Source of the DNA: Verrucomicrobiaceae bacterium
GTDB taxonomy: Bacteria; Verrucomicrobiota; Verrucomicrobiia; Verrucomicrobiales; Akkermansiaceae
NCBI GenBank assembly: GCA_027487435.1
Contig: JAIYDP010000495.1
Coordinates: 1 to 64,000 of the forward strand
Direction: 5' to 3'
DNA: 64,000 nt
Made by a program: the position numbers and the translations under genes. Under the pieces are notes generated by a model. It was not told the DNA's origin. It did no database searches and worked only from the letters and a program-made list of their open reading frames with translations. Below are positions 38,979 through 49,435 of the stretch, piece after piece; position 1 is the first letter of the stretch, and every line of letters begins with the position of its first letter.

Positions 38979-39677
38979 TCATGAAAACAAACGCACCGAG
39001 CTAAGTCCGCCATCGGGGCGCAGCACCTGGCCGGTCATAAAACTCGAATTTTCGCCCAACAAAAATCCAACCATTTCCGCCATTTCGCTGGCATTTCCCA
39101 CCAACTGCATGGGATGGCGCTTCGCCGCCGCAGCCCGCTTGGCTTCGTCGGACAATAACGCACCTGCTAATGCCGTATCAGTCAACGATGGCGCGATGAC
39201 ATTCACGCGGATTCTCGGAGCCCACTCCGCCGCTAACGACAGCGCCAAACCTTCCACAGCCCCTTTCGCCGCCGCGATGGAGGCGTGAAACGGCATGCCC
39301 TGCGCCGCCGCCACCGTCGAGAACATCACCACCGAGGCTTTGGGTGCTGCTTTTAGCGCTGGCAAGGCCGATTGCAAGCACGCCACCGCACCCAGCAGGT
39401 TGACTTGCAAGTCCTTCAAGAAATCTTCCGCCGAAATCCGATGAAAGGGCTTCAAGGAGATCGTTCCAGGTAAATAGACCAAGCCATGCAAGCTCTCTGG
39501 CCAAACCAGCGTCGCGGCAGCAGTTGCATCAAAGAATTGCGCGCTTGCACAGCCTGAGGGCAGCATTTCGGGCTTGCGACAGGCCACATGCAGCTCATGA
39601 CCCTGCGCTAACAAGCTCTTCACGCACTCCGCACCGATTCCCGATGTTCCGCCTATCAACGCATACCGTTTTTGCAT
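38979..39677 (-). CDS. SDR-family protein lacking the catalytic tyrosine
   Basis: 232 residues with a Rossmann fold: ALIGGTSGIGAECV nucleotide loop, and the Ser120 of MFSTVAA. The usual YxxxK is read as I134-A-A-A-K138 in HASIAAAKGAVEGLALSLA, so Tyr is replaced by Ile while Lys is kept. The end PDGGLSS is normal. It may be a binding protein or use altered chemistry. It is separated from the photolyase-family gene by 18 bases, possibly co-transcribed. Confidence 0.85.
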   Translation of the reverse strand: MQKRYALIGGTSGIGAECVKSLLAQGHELHVACRKPEMLPSGCASAQFFDATAAATLVWPESLHGLVYLPGTISLKPFHRISAEDFLKDLQVNLLGAVACLQSALPALKAAPKASVVMFSTVAAAQGMPFHASIAAAKGAVEGLALSLAAEWAPRIRVNVIAPSLTDTALAGALLSDEAKRAAAAKRHPMQLVGNASEMAEMVGFLLGENSSFMTGQVLRPDGGLSSVRLFS

Positions 39678-39695
39678 GGCGCAACATCCACCGCT

Positions 39696-41192
39696 TCACT
39701 CACCTGTCAACGGCTCATCCAGCGATGCGAAAAATTTCTCTGCCACCTGCAAATGCTTGTCGCGTTTCACTGTATCCATTTTTTCCCAAGTCCTCGCCAT
39801 CATTGAAAGGCGGGGATTCTTTAAAAAGAATTCGCGATAATCGGCAATGAAGACCCAGTATAGCGCATCCCACACCTCGCACCAGGCGCCCGATGGCTCA
39901 TCGGACATTTTTTTAAGGTAATTTGACCCGGAAAAATACGGTTTGGTCGTGCTAATGCCGCCATCGGCGAATTGCGACATGCCATAGACGTTTGGCACCA
40001 TCACCCAATCGTAGGAATCCACAAACATTTCCATGAACCAGCGATAGACATCATTCGGGTCAATCCGGCACAACAACAGGAAATTTCCCAGCACCATCAG
40101 CCGCTCGATGTGATGGCACCAGCCATCGCGCAACAACTGCCGTATCACCCGATCCACAGGAGCGATTCCCGTTGTGCCATCGTAAAAGGAACGCGGCAGT
40201 CTTCGCGTAAATCCCCAAAAATTCCCCATCCGCTGCGTTCTGCCGTGATGCAGATACATGCCGCGCATGAACTCACGCCAGCCAATCACTTGGCGGATGA
40301 ATCCCTCGCGCGAATTCATTGGCCCATCGGCCTCCGCCGCAGCTCGGACCACCGCAGCGGGACTAAGCAACCCGATGTTCAACATCGGCGTGATCGCGGC
40401 GTGATACAAAGTCTCATGCTCCACGCTGATCGCGTCTTCATACTCGCCAAAGTCCGCAAATCGCTGCGAAAAAAATTCCTGCAACCACACCTCCGCATCT
40501 TCATGCGTGACCGGCCAACGAAAATCTTTCACCGTTCCTGGTCGCTGGGGAAAGTCCTTTTCTACCGATGCGATTGCCTCGATGACCCATCGATTTTTCG
40601 CACAACGCGGCTCAACTGGCGGCACATGCGACTTGGGCAAACGCTTGCGATTTTCTGTATCGAAGGACCATTTCCCGCCCACTGGATGACCTTGTTCATC
40701 CACCAGCAACTTCATGCGCTTGCGCAGCATTTCATAAAAGCGCGCCATCATCGGCCTACGCTTGTTGCCGATGGCATCCCACAGCACATCACTGGGTGTC
40801 AAAAAATTCGGTGAAGCCAAAATTTCCAGAGTTCGACCCGTAGCCGCTGCAAAGTCTTGCAAACGTCGGAGCAGCAGATCATCGCAAGGATCACAAAGCA
40901 GCAAAGAATTCACCCCCGCTGGCAAATGCGGCGCGATTACCTCCTTGGTGCTGGTCGGCGCAGCCGTGACCGAAGCAATTCTCACATCATGTCCTTGGAC
41001 TCGTGCACGCTCCGCCCAAGCTGCCATCGATGCCCGATGTAGCACCAATTTTTGTTGGTGCATTCGCGCTGGCCATTGGCGATCACAGCCGAAAAACAAA
41101 GGCTCCTCCACCAGCAGCACCCGCGATGGTGTTTCCCGCAGGGCAGGATGGGGAACGAACAATTGATGTGGGTAAACGAGAACGACTTGCAT
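39696..41192 (-). CDS. Cryptochrome/photolyase family protein (PhrB-like), iron-sulfur cysteines not conserved
   Basis: 498 residues. It matches the bacterial (6-4) photolyase/DUF523-type group: an N-terminal Rossmann domain, then FAD-domain motifs MNSREGFIRQVIGWREFMRG, HHIERLMVLGNFLL, PNVYGMSQFADGG and TKPYFSGSNYLKKMSD. In PhrB the MSD is followed by CxxC and a third Cys; here it reads MSDEPSGAWCEVWDALYW, about ten residues shorter with one Cys. FAD-dependent DNA repair or light sensing is likely, without a normal 4Fe-4S site. Confidence 0.88.
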   Translation of the reverse strand: MQVVLVYPHQLFVPHPALRETPSRVLLVEEPLFFGCDRQWPARMHQQKLVLHRASMAAWAERARVQGHDVRIASVTAAPTSTKEVIAPHLPAGVNSLLLCDPCDDLLLRRLQDFAAATGRTLEILASPNFLTPSDVLWDAIGNKRRPMMARFYEMLRKRMKLLVDEQGHPVGGKWSFDTENRKRLPKSHVPPVEPRCAKNRWVIEAIASVEKDFPQRPGTVKDFRWPVTHEDAEVWLQEFFSQRFADFGEYEDAISVEHETLYHAAITPMLNIGLLSPAAVVRAAAEADGPMNSREGFIRQVIGWREFMRGMYLHHGRTQRMGNFWGFTRRLPRSFYDGTTGIAPVDRVIRQLLRDGWCHHIERLMVLGNFLLLCRIDPNDVYRWFMEMFVDSYDWVMVPNVYGMSQFADGGISTTKPYFSGSNYLKKMSDEPSGAWCEVWDALYWVFIADYREFFLKNPRLSMMARTWEKMDTVKRDKHLQVAEKFFASLDEPLTGE

Positions 41193-41228
41193 GGATCAGC
41201 CCTCTCTTTACACGCGATCCGCGGAAAC

Positions 41229-42239
41229 TCAAGCGACGGAGTATTTTTGCGAAATCGCTGCGATGCATTCCTCCACGGTGATTTCCTTTTGACAGCGCAG
41301 ATCCATCGGACATTTTGCCAGCAAACACGGACTGCATTCCGCCTTTTGCCGCACCAGAGCATGCTGTCGTCCTAATGGCCTACGCCACACCGGATCACCT
41401 GGGCCAAACAGGGCAACCGTGGTCACTCCGCAATGCGCGGTGAGGTGACAAAGCGAAGAATCGGCGCAGATCGCCAACGAATGTTGCGCGATGATCGGCA
41501 GAGCATTTTCCAATGATTCCCATCGCTCGCAGGGCAATCCACTCGCTGCTGCAAGTCGTTGTGCGAGCTTCGGTTTTCCTCGTCCACAGCTTACCAAGCG
41601 CACTTCCGCTCCAAGTGTTTCGCGGATCCAACGCAGCACCTCAAGCCAACTCTGTTCTTGCCATTGATAGGAATCACCATAATCGGATTCAGGTGACACC
41701 AAGATGGTTGCCTTTGCATCGAATCGCAAGGGCTGGAACAACTCGGGATGGTTGGTGGGAATCTGCAAACGCTCGGCAAAACGTAAATAATGCTGCACAC
41801 GATGCTCGGTTGCTTCATGTTTTACGGGCACAACCACTTCATCGGTAAGCCATTTTTTGAGATCTTTTGCTGGATAGCCGAGCCGCTGTTTTACTTTTAA
41901 ATCTACCGCCAGTTCTGCTGCTGGATTGCGTTCCCATAAGATGGCACTCTCCCATTTCAATTCGCTTTCTGACTGATCTCGCAACAGGGAGCGATACGAC
42001 TGCTTCACACCATAGCCCATGACACAGTTGATTTTTTTTATGCTTTTCCAGTAGGCCACTTGCTCCTCGGGGCACACCACGCCTAGCACACAAGTTGGCC
42101 GAGCGAGTCGAATCGCTCTCACCACCGGCGCTGAAAAACATGCTTCGTCCCATCGGCTTGGCGCAGCAATAAGGACATTGCCACCATACAAGCCTAGCGG
42201 TGGTTTGGTGGGAACAGGATTAGGTGGCGGATGCGACAT
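41229..42239 (-). CDS. Glycosyltransferase family 9 (heptosyltransferase-like)
   Basis: 336 residues. GT9 signs: NVLIAAPSRWDEACFSAPVVRAIR at the N-terminus, ILVSPESDYGDSYQWQEQSW, and the donor-binding CADSSLCHLTAHCGVTTVALFGPGDPVWRRPLG. A cysteine cluster, CSPCLLAKCPMDLRC, near the end is typical for the family. It adds a sugar to lipopolysaccharide core or a similar glycan at the inner membrane. Its end lies 36 bases from the photolyase-family gene start. Confidence 0.88.
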   Translation of the reverse strand: MSHPPPNPVPTKPPLGLYGGNVLIAAPSRWDEACFSAPVVRAIRLARPTCVLGVVCPEEQVAYWKSIKKINCVMGYGVKQSYRSLLRDQSESELKWESAILWERNPAAELAVDLKVKQRLGYPAKDLKKWLTDEVVVPVKHEATEHRVQHYLRFAERLQIPTNHPELFQPLRFDAKATILVSPESDYGDSYQWQEQSWLEVLRWIRETLGAEVRLVSCGRGKPKLAQRLAAASGLPCERWESLENALPIIAQHSLAICADSSLCHLTAHCGVTTVALFGPGDPVWRRPLGRQHALVRQKAECSPCLLAKCPMDLRCQKEITVEECIAAISQKYSVA

Positions 42240-42282
42240 CGTACAAAAGAAAATCTATGGTATCATCTAACATTTGCCAACC

Positions 42283-42894
42283 TCATATCGCGTCCTCATC
42301 AGACCAATCGGAATAGACCACTTGCGAGAAAGCCTGCGGTTGATGAAAGTTCGGTCGATCTCCCGTTAATCTTGCTACGGAATAGTATTTCGTCGCAGGC
42401 GAATCTGCAAGAAAGCAGACATTCATCGCTGTTCCTGCACCGTAGCCAATTCGTGCTTGCAAGAGATCGATGGGGATCACCATTGCAACCATCCATCCCC
42501 CTTCTGAGGAAATTTCTGCATGGGTCTGCACCTCGGGAAATGGCTGGTCGTCTGTCGTCGCTCGCTGACGTATGCCGACAAACTCTCCACTCCACCACGC
42601 GCCATTGGCGGCCAAATGAAATTCTAAATATCGACCACTCACGGGATCAGCGATGAATAATTCTGCTACATCGTATTTCCATAAATCACCAAGAAACATA
42701 CCCGGTCTCGCTTGCGGATGCAGTTGCGCGGGTGAAGCACTCGCAGCGACAAACCACAAGTGGTTCCCATCCTCGGCTAACGAATACATCAACGGGCGTT
42801 CCCGCTTACCACCAGAGAAATCTTGATCTAGCCCCCATACGGGCAGCGACAATTCGCCCCAGTCTAGTTTCTTTGCGCTACGTAAAATATGCAT
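42283..42894 (-). CDS. CBM9-like carbohydrate-binding domain protein
   Basis: 203 residues from the ATG at 42894. LYSLAEDGNHLWFVAAS, then GDLWKYDVAELFIADPVSGRYLEFHLAANGAWW and GWMVAMVIPIDLL follow the CBM9-like/DOMON-type beta-sandwich pattern common in Verrucomicrobia and Bacteroidetes. No signal peptide is seen, so location is uncertain. The longer frame to 42963 adds unconvincing residues. Confidence 0.75.
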   Translation of the reverse strand: MHILRSAKKLDWGELSLPVWGLDQDFSGGKRERPLMYSLAEDGNHLWFVAASASPAQLHPQARPGMFLGDLWKYDVAELFIADPVSGRYLEFHLAANGAWWSGEFVGIRQRATTDDQPFPEVQTHAEISSEGGWMVAMVIPIDLLQARIGYGAGTAMNVCFLADSPATKYYSVARLTGDRPNFHQPQAFSQVVYSDWSDEDAI

Positions 42895-43032
42895 CTTTCT
42901 ATTTTCCTTTGAATCGCCTTCTAGCTCCCAGGCACGAGACTTTCTGCTCGGTTTTCGCAGCAAAATGGCATGACACTATTGAGTAAAGAATCTCTCCATC
43001 GGTCATTGCCTATCGCATGGCATGCCAACACT

Positions 43033-43065
43033 AAAAAAGCGGCACATGAACTGTGCCGCTTTTTT
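43033..43065. terminator. Bidirectional terminator
   Basis: The stem AAAAAAGCGGCACA/TGTGCCGCTTTTTT around loop TGAAC works on either strand; on the minus strand it ends the PEP-CTERM gene. Confidence 0.9.
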
Positions 43066-43086
43066 CAATAAACGTAAACAAAGCGA

Positions 43087-43869
43087 TTAGCGCTTGCGAC
43101 GGATCAGACCAAGAGCGGAAAGACCAAGAAGCAAAACACTGGAAGGCTCAGGGATGACAGTAATACGGTCGATGGTGGCAGAGCCATCACCAACACCACC
43201 ACCAACGGTGCTATCGTAGATGAATGAGAAATTGTTGATCAGAGTGCCAGCAGTAGCACCAGTGAGAGTGCCACCAGTTACAATCGGAAGTCCTGCATTT
43301 GACAAAGAATATTTCACTGTGCCAGCGTCATCCCATGTGGTCATGGTGAATTCGGTAGGCTGAGCTTCATCGAGGGTATTGAGGAAACCAGATCCTCCGC
43401 CAAAAGAAGTGGAGTAGTTCATGTTGTAGAAACCAGCACCACCAGGAGTGAAGCTGACAGTCAAAAGGTTGCCACCATCTGTGCCAACGGAAACCGAAAA
43501 CGGATTGCGGAAACCATTTGAGCTTTCAGTGTAAGCAACTTCGAAGCGAATGGTCGTTGGGTGAGATGAAGCACTTTGCAATGGCAAGCTAAGTGTGCTG
43601 TTGCTCATTGTTGTAGCTCCAGCAGGGTCAGGTGCGATACCGCCAATTGTAGCGGAGCCAGCACTCAAATCCCAGGTGAAGCTGTCGGCAATCGCGACTG
43701 GCTCAAAAGAAGGACCGGAACCAAGGCCGTTCGAAACAGTCCAGCCACCTTGACCGTTCATGTTGGAACCAAAAACGTAACCATCGAAGTCCTCAATGAG
43801 GAATGTGGATGCATTTGCGCTAGCAACAAAGGCGGAGGCAATCAGTAAAGTATTAAATTTGTTTTTCAT
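43087..43869 (-). CDS. PEP-CTERM sorting domain protein, 260 aa
   Basis: A signal peptide (MKNKFNTLLIASAFVASANA) and the C-terminal sorting signal VIPEPSSVLLLGLSALGLIRRKR with PEP motif, hydrophobic helix and basic end. The body is a beta-sandwich (TFLIEDFDGYVFGSN, GGWTVSNGLG, TIRFEVAYTE), like a LamG/PEP-CTERM anchor. It should be processed by an exosortase and shown at the outer surface; the exosortase is not in the window. Confidence 0.9.
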   Translation of the reverse strand: MKNKFNTLLIASAFVASANASTFLIEDFDGYVFGSNMNGQGGWTVSNGLGSGPSFEPVAIADSFTWDLSAGSATIGGIAPDPAGATTMSNSTLSLPLQSASSHPTTIRFEVAYTESSNGFRNPFSVSVGTDGGNLLTVSFTPGGAGFYNMNYSTSFGGGSGFLNTLDEAQPTEFTMTTWDDAGTVKYSLSNAGLPIVTGGTLTGATAGTLINNFSFIYDSTVGGGVGDGSATIDRITVIPEPSSVLLLGLSALGLIRRKR

Positions 43870-43892
43870 ATCGGTGAAGTAGTATTGAGAGA

Positions 43893-44081
43893 TTATCTTG
43901 GGCTACCAGGCTTAGCAGCAGTAGTAACTGTTGTTCCATTTCTGGTTCCTGGGTCGGCAGGAGCCGGAGCACCACCAGATTGACCTGGACGTGGACGACG
44001 GGCTTCAGCTGTGTTGATGGCAGCAAAACCAAAAGCAACAAGCATTACTGTGAGTATTGTTTTGTATGTAGTATTTTTCAT
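43893..44081 (-). CDS. Small secreted peptide, 62 aa
   Basis: A signal peptide (MKNTTYKTILTVMLVAFGFAAINTAEA) is followed by a 35-residue Pro/Gly/Thr-rich mature part (RRPRPGQSGGAPAPADPGTR). It sits 24 bases upstream of the PEP-CTERM gene on the same strand, so is probably co-transcribed. No family. Confidence 0.6.
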   Translation of the reverse strand: MKNTTYKTILTVMLVAFGFAAINTAEARRPRPGQSGGAPAPADPGTRNGTTVTTAAKPGSPR

Positions 44082-44201
44082 GGCGGGAGAGATTTACAAA
44101 AAAAACAGAGCGCGGTCAACAGAAAATTATCATTTTTTGAATTTTTTTTATGACCATGGTGTTTTGGGCTGCATTTGTTCTTTGGAAGACAGCAGAATTC
44201 C

Positions 44202-45038
44202 TTAGGATTGCGTAGTCGTTTCGAGGCGTATCACACGCATGGCTAGCGGCAGCCCCACAACAAAGCCCGCTGCAAATCCGCAAGCATGCCCCAGTACGTT
44301 GACGTCTGGATCAGAGCTATTGCCCGTTAGCCCAAAAAGCGCGATGCCTGCGGCAAGCGGCACGATCATCTGCCGCAATGATCGAGAATTAGCCCGATCC
44401 GCAAAGGCGTAAACGCTTCCATGGGCACACAGCAAGCCAAGTGCCGCCATCACTGCGGTGGATGCTCCAAGGGAAAATGCAGGCTCGGGATAGTGGATCA
44501 AGCTGTTGAAGACATTTCCTAAAGCACCGCAGCAAACGATTGCCGCCCAAGATTTTGCCGCCCCCCACATACGACTCAAAACCCCAGCAAAAAGAGCACC
44601 AGTCACGAAATTTGAAAGCAAATGCCCCATATCCGCGTGCAAGAATAACGATGTAAACGGCCTCCACCATTGACCTTGCTCGATGAGACCGACACTCGCG
44701 TTCATGCCAATTTCCTGCCAGTTTGGCAGCACGCTTTGCATTTTGTAGGAAAACAGCAAAAGCATCGACCATAGCAACAAAAAAACCACGCCAAAGGCAT
44801 GATCCTGTTGCGGCACATCGCTTACCGTCTTCGGCAGACTTTCTTTTGCATACGCCTGCAATTCGTAGCGCGCCGTATCCTCGTGCGCTACAGGAGCTTC
44901 GAGCGCATAACTTTGAACTCCCTCTGGATCAGGCTGTATGCGGCAACCACTGCCCGTCGCTAGCAAAACCAAGCTGTGTTCGAAGGCAAGATCGATAGAA
45001 GTGAAGCTTCCCACCTTGACCCAAGCATCATCCTCCAT
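44202..45038 (-). CDS. Rhomboid family intramembrane serine protease
   Basis: 278 residues from the ATG at 45038. A soluble N-terminal domain of about 80 residues precedes six membrane helices. Rhomboid signs: WWRPFTSLFLHADMGHLLSNF, the catalytic Ser in SLGASTAVMAALG and the catalytic His in NVLGHACGFAAG. It cuts membrane proteins within the bilayer. The longer frame to 45128 is unlikely. Confidence 0.9.
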   Translation of the reverse strand: MEDDAWVKVGSFTSIDLAFEHSLVLLATGSGCRIQPDPEGVQSYALEAPVAHEDTARYELQAYAKESLPKTVSDVPQQDHAFGVVFLLLWSMLLLFSYKMQSVLPNWQEIGMNASVGLIEQGQWWRPFTSLFLHADMGHLLSNFVTGALFAGVLSRMWGAAKSWAAIVCCGALGNVFNSLIHYPEPAFSLGASTAVMAALGLLCAHGSVYAFADRANSRSLRQMIVPLAAGIALFGLTGNSSDPDVNVLGHACGFAAGFVVGLPLAMRVIRLETTTQS

Positions 45039-45132
45039 GTCATGGCTTTTATGTTTGGAGTCGGCATCTACCATGGTTGGCATATCGCAAGATGGAGCAT
45101 TCCCGCAGATCGTCAAATGCCAAAACATTCCC

Positions 45133-45176
45133 CAAAAAAAACTCGCGAGCGCCAGCAGAATTCCGGCCTCGCGAGT
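45133..45176 (-). terminator. Rho-independent terminator of katG
   Basis: On the minus strand ACTCGCGAGGCC pairs with GGCGCTCGCGAGT and is followed by eight T. Confidence 0.9.
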
Positions 45177-45212
45177 CTCGTGATCTTTAGCGACAAAATA
45201 CCGCCACAGCGA

Positions 45213-47495
<2,283 letters not shown>

Positions 47496-47590
47496 TTATC
47501 GCGTCATGGCACCGCCCCTGCCGCGAAAGGTTCCATCGCGAATTGCCGAATTGGAACAAAGAGACAATCAGGGTTGGGGACATCCGGAAG

Positions 47591-47842
47591 GCTCATGGGC
47601 TCCCGTGGACGGCTCATGGGCTCCCGTGAGGGACTCATGGACATCCGTGGACGGCTCACGGGCTCCCGTGGACGGCTCACGGGCTCCCGTGGACGGCTCA
47701 CGGGCTCCCGTGGACGACTCACGGGCTCCCGTGGACAACTCACGGACACCCGTGGAAGACTCATGGACACCCGTGAAAGACTCATGGGCACCCGTGGGCG
47801 GCTCATGGGCTCCCGTGGACAGCTCATGGGCTCCCGTGGGCA
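47591..47842. repeat. Tandem repeat, twelve copies of a 21-bp unit
   Basis: Units of the type GCTCATGGGCTCCCGTGGAC repeat exactly every 21 bases, with C/T and G/A variation between copies. All three forward frames and a reverse frame stay open across it (7-residue repeats such as GSWAPVD), which follows from the period and composition; I do not call a gene. It lies between divergent katG and the sulfatase gene. Confidence 0.92.
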
Positions 47843-47947
47843 GCTTTTTACAACTGATTTACTGAATTACTATAATCCGTGAAATCACTTGTTTCATCTG
47901 CGAATTTTAGGTAGAAGTTCCTGTGTCGCTACCTATCGGCGAAACGA

Positions 47948-49399
47948 ATGAAACCTATATTTTTTCTCTTATCCCCGCTGTTGCTGGGGCCAAGCTACGC
48001 GCTCAACGTTCTGCTTTTCCTGGTCGATGACCTCGGCCAGCGCGATGTCGGCTGCTATGGCAGCACGTTTTACGAAACACCGAACATTGATCGCCTAGCG
48101 GAAACGGGCACCCGTTTTACTGATGCCTACGCCGCCTGCCCCGTCTGCTCGCCAAGTCGTGCTGCGTTGTTCACGGGGCAATGGCCACAACGCTCCGGCA
48201 TTACCGACTACATCGGCGCTCCGATGACGCCGAAAGAATGGCAGCGAAACACCATCTTGATTCCAGCGAGTTACGCGGATCGATTGCCACATGAAAACTC
48301 CACCATCGCCACGACCCTTCAGGGGCGCGGGTATGCGACTTTTTTCGCCGGCAAATGGCATCTCGGCCCTGAAACTCATTGGCCTGAACATCACGGCTTC
48401 GATCACAATTTCGCTGGCACTCAGGCGGGAGGCCCGCCAGGAAAGAAAGCCTATTTTTCTCCCTATTCTTCACCCCGACTCACGGACGGCCCGCCGGGCG
48501 AACACATCACCGATCGACTCGCCAACGAAACCATTGGGTTCATCGAAAAAAACCAACACAAGCCCTTCTTTGCATGCTATTCATTTTATGATGTCCACAC
48601 CCCACTCAACGCCCGTGAAAATCTCAAGAAAAAATACACCGAGAAACGCCAACGTCTCGGCCTCAAAGAGGAATGGGCACGCGAAGGCGAACGCGACGTG
48701 CGCCTCACGCAAGATCACGTCACCTACGCCGCCATGGTCGAGGCCATGGATCAAGCTGTAGGCAAAGTCCTTGCCAAACTCGACGAACTCCACCTCAGCG
48801 AAAAAACTCTAGTTCTTTTCACCAGTGATAACGGCGGGCTCTCTACCAGTGAAGGCTGGCCGACGAGCAACATTCCCTTGCGCGGCGGCAAAGGCTGGGC
48901 ATACGAAGGCGGCGTTCGGGTTCCTCTCATCATCCGCTGGCCAGGAATTTCCCAAGCCAAATCCACATGTTCCATCCCTGCAATCGGCGTAGATCTTTGC
49001 CCCACGATCCTCGATGCAACCTCTACAAGCGGCAGTGCTACGAAAAAATGCGACGGAATCTCCCTCAAACCCGCGTTGGCAAACAAGCCTAGCGAGCCCC
49101 GTCCGTTGTTTTGGCACTATCCTCACTACGGCAATCAAGGGGGAGCGCCTTACGCGGCCATCCGCCTCGGCGACTGGAAATTGATCCACTGGTTTGAAAA
49201 CGACGCGAAGGAACTTTACAACTTGCGCGATGACATCGCCGAGAAAAACAACCTTTTCACCTTACACCCTCAGCGCGCTGCTGAGCTTCACGCACAACTC
49301 AGCAATTGGCAAAAATCCGTAAATGCACGCTTTCCTTCGCCGAACCGGCGTTACAATTCCGCCAAACCCAGCGGACGCGCATCCAAGAGATTGCACTAA
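47948..49399 (+). CDS. Sulfatase, type I (formylglycine-dependent), secreted
   Basis: 483 residues with a signal peptide (about 1-18). LFLVDDLGQRDVGCYG carries the calcium-binding Asp pair. The modification site is Cys67 in CPVCSPSRAALFTG, to be converted to formylglycine. GKWHLG, TPLN and TSDNGG are further motifs. It removes sulfate from a sugar or polysaccharide; it is followed 36 bases later by a heparinase-like giant protein, so a sulfated glycan is the likely substrate. Confidence 0.93.
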   Translation: MKPIFFLLSPLLLGPSYALNVLLFLVDDLGQRDVGCYGSTFYETPNIDRLAETGTRFTDAYAACPVCSPSRAALFTGQWPQRSGITDYIGAPMTPKEWQRNTILIPASYADRLPHENSTIATTLQGRGYATFFAGKWHLGPETHWPEHHGFDHNFAGTQAGGPPGKKAYFSPYSSPRLTDGPPGEHITDRLANETIGFIEKNQHKPFFACYSFYDVHTPLNARENLKKKYTEKRQRLGLKEEWAREGERDVRLTQDHVTYAAMVEAMDQAVGKVLAKLDELHLSEKTLVLFTSDNGGLSTSEGWPTSNIPLRGGKGWAYEGGVRVPLIIRWPGISQAKSTCSIPAIGVDLCPTILDATSTSGSATKKCDGISLKPALANKPSEPRPLFWHYPHYGNQGGAPYAAIRLGDWKLIHWFENDAKELYNLRDDIAEKNNLFTLHPQRAAELHAQLSNWQKSVNARFPSPNRRYNSAKPSGRASKRLH

Positions 49400-49435
49400 G
49401 AGCTAAAAAGCGTTTCCATCCAAAAACCCACCATC

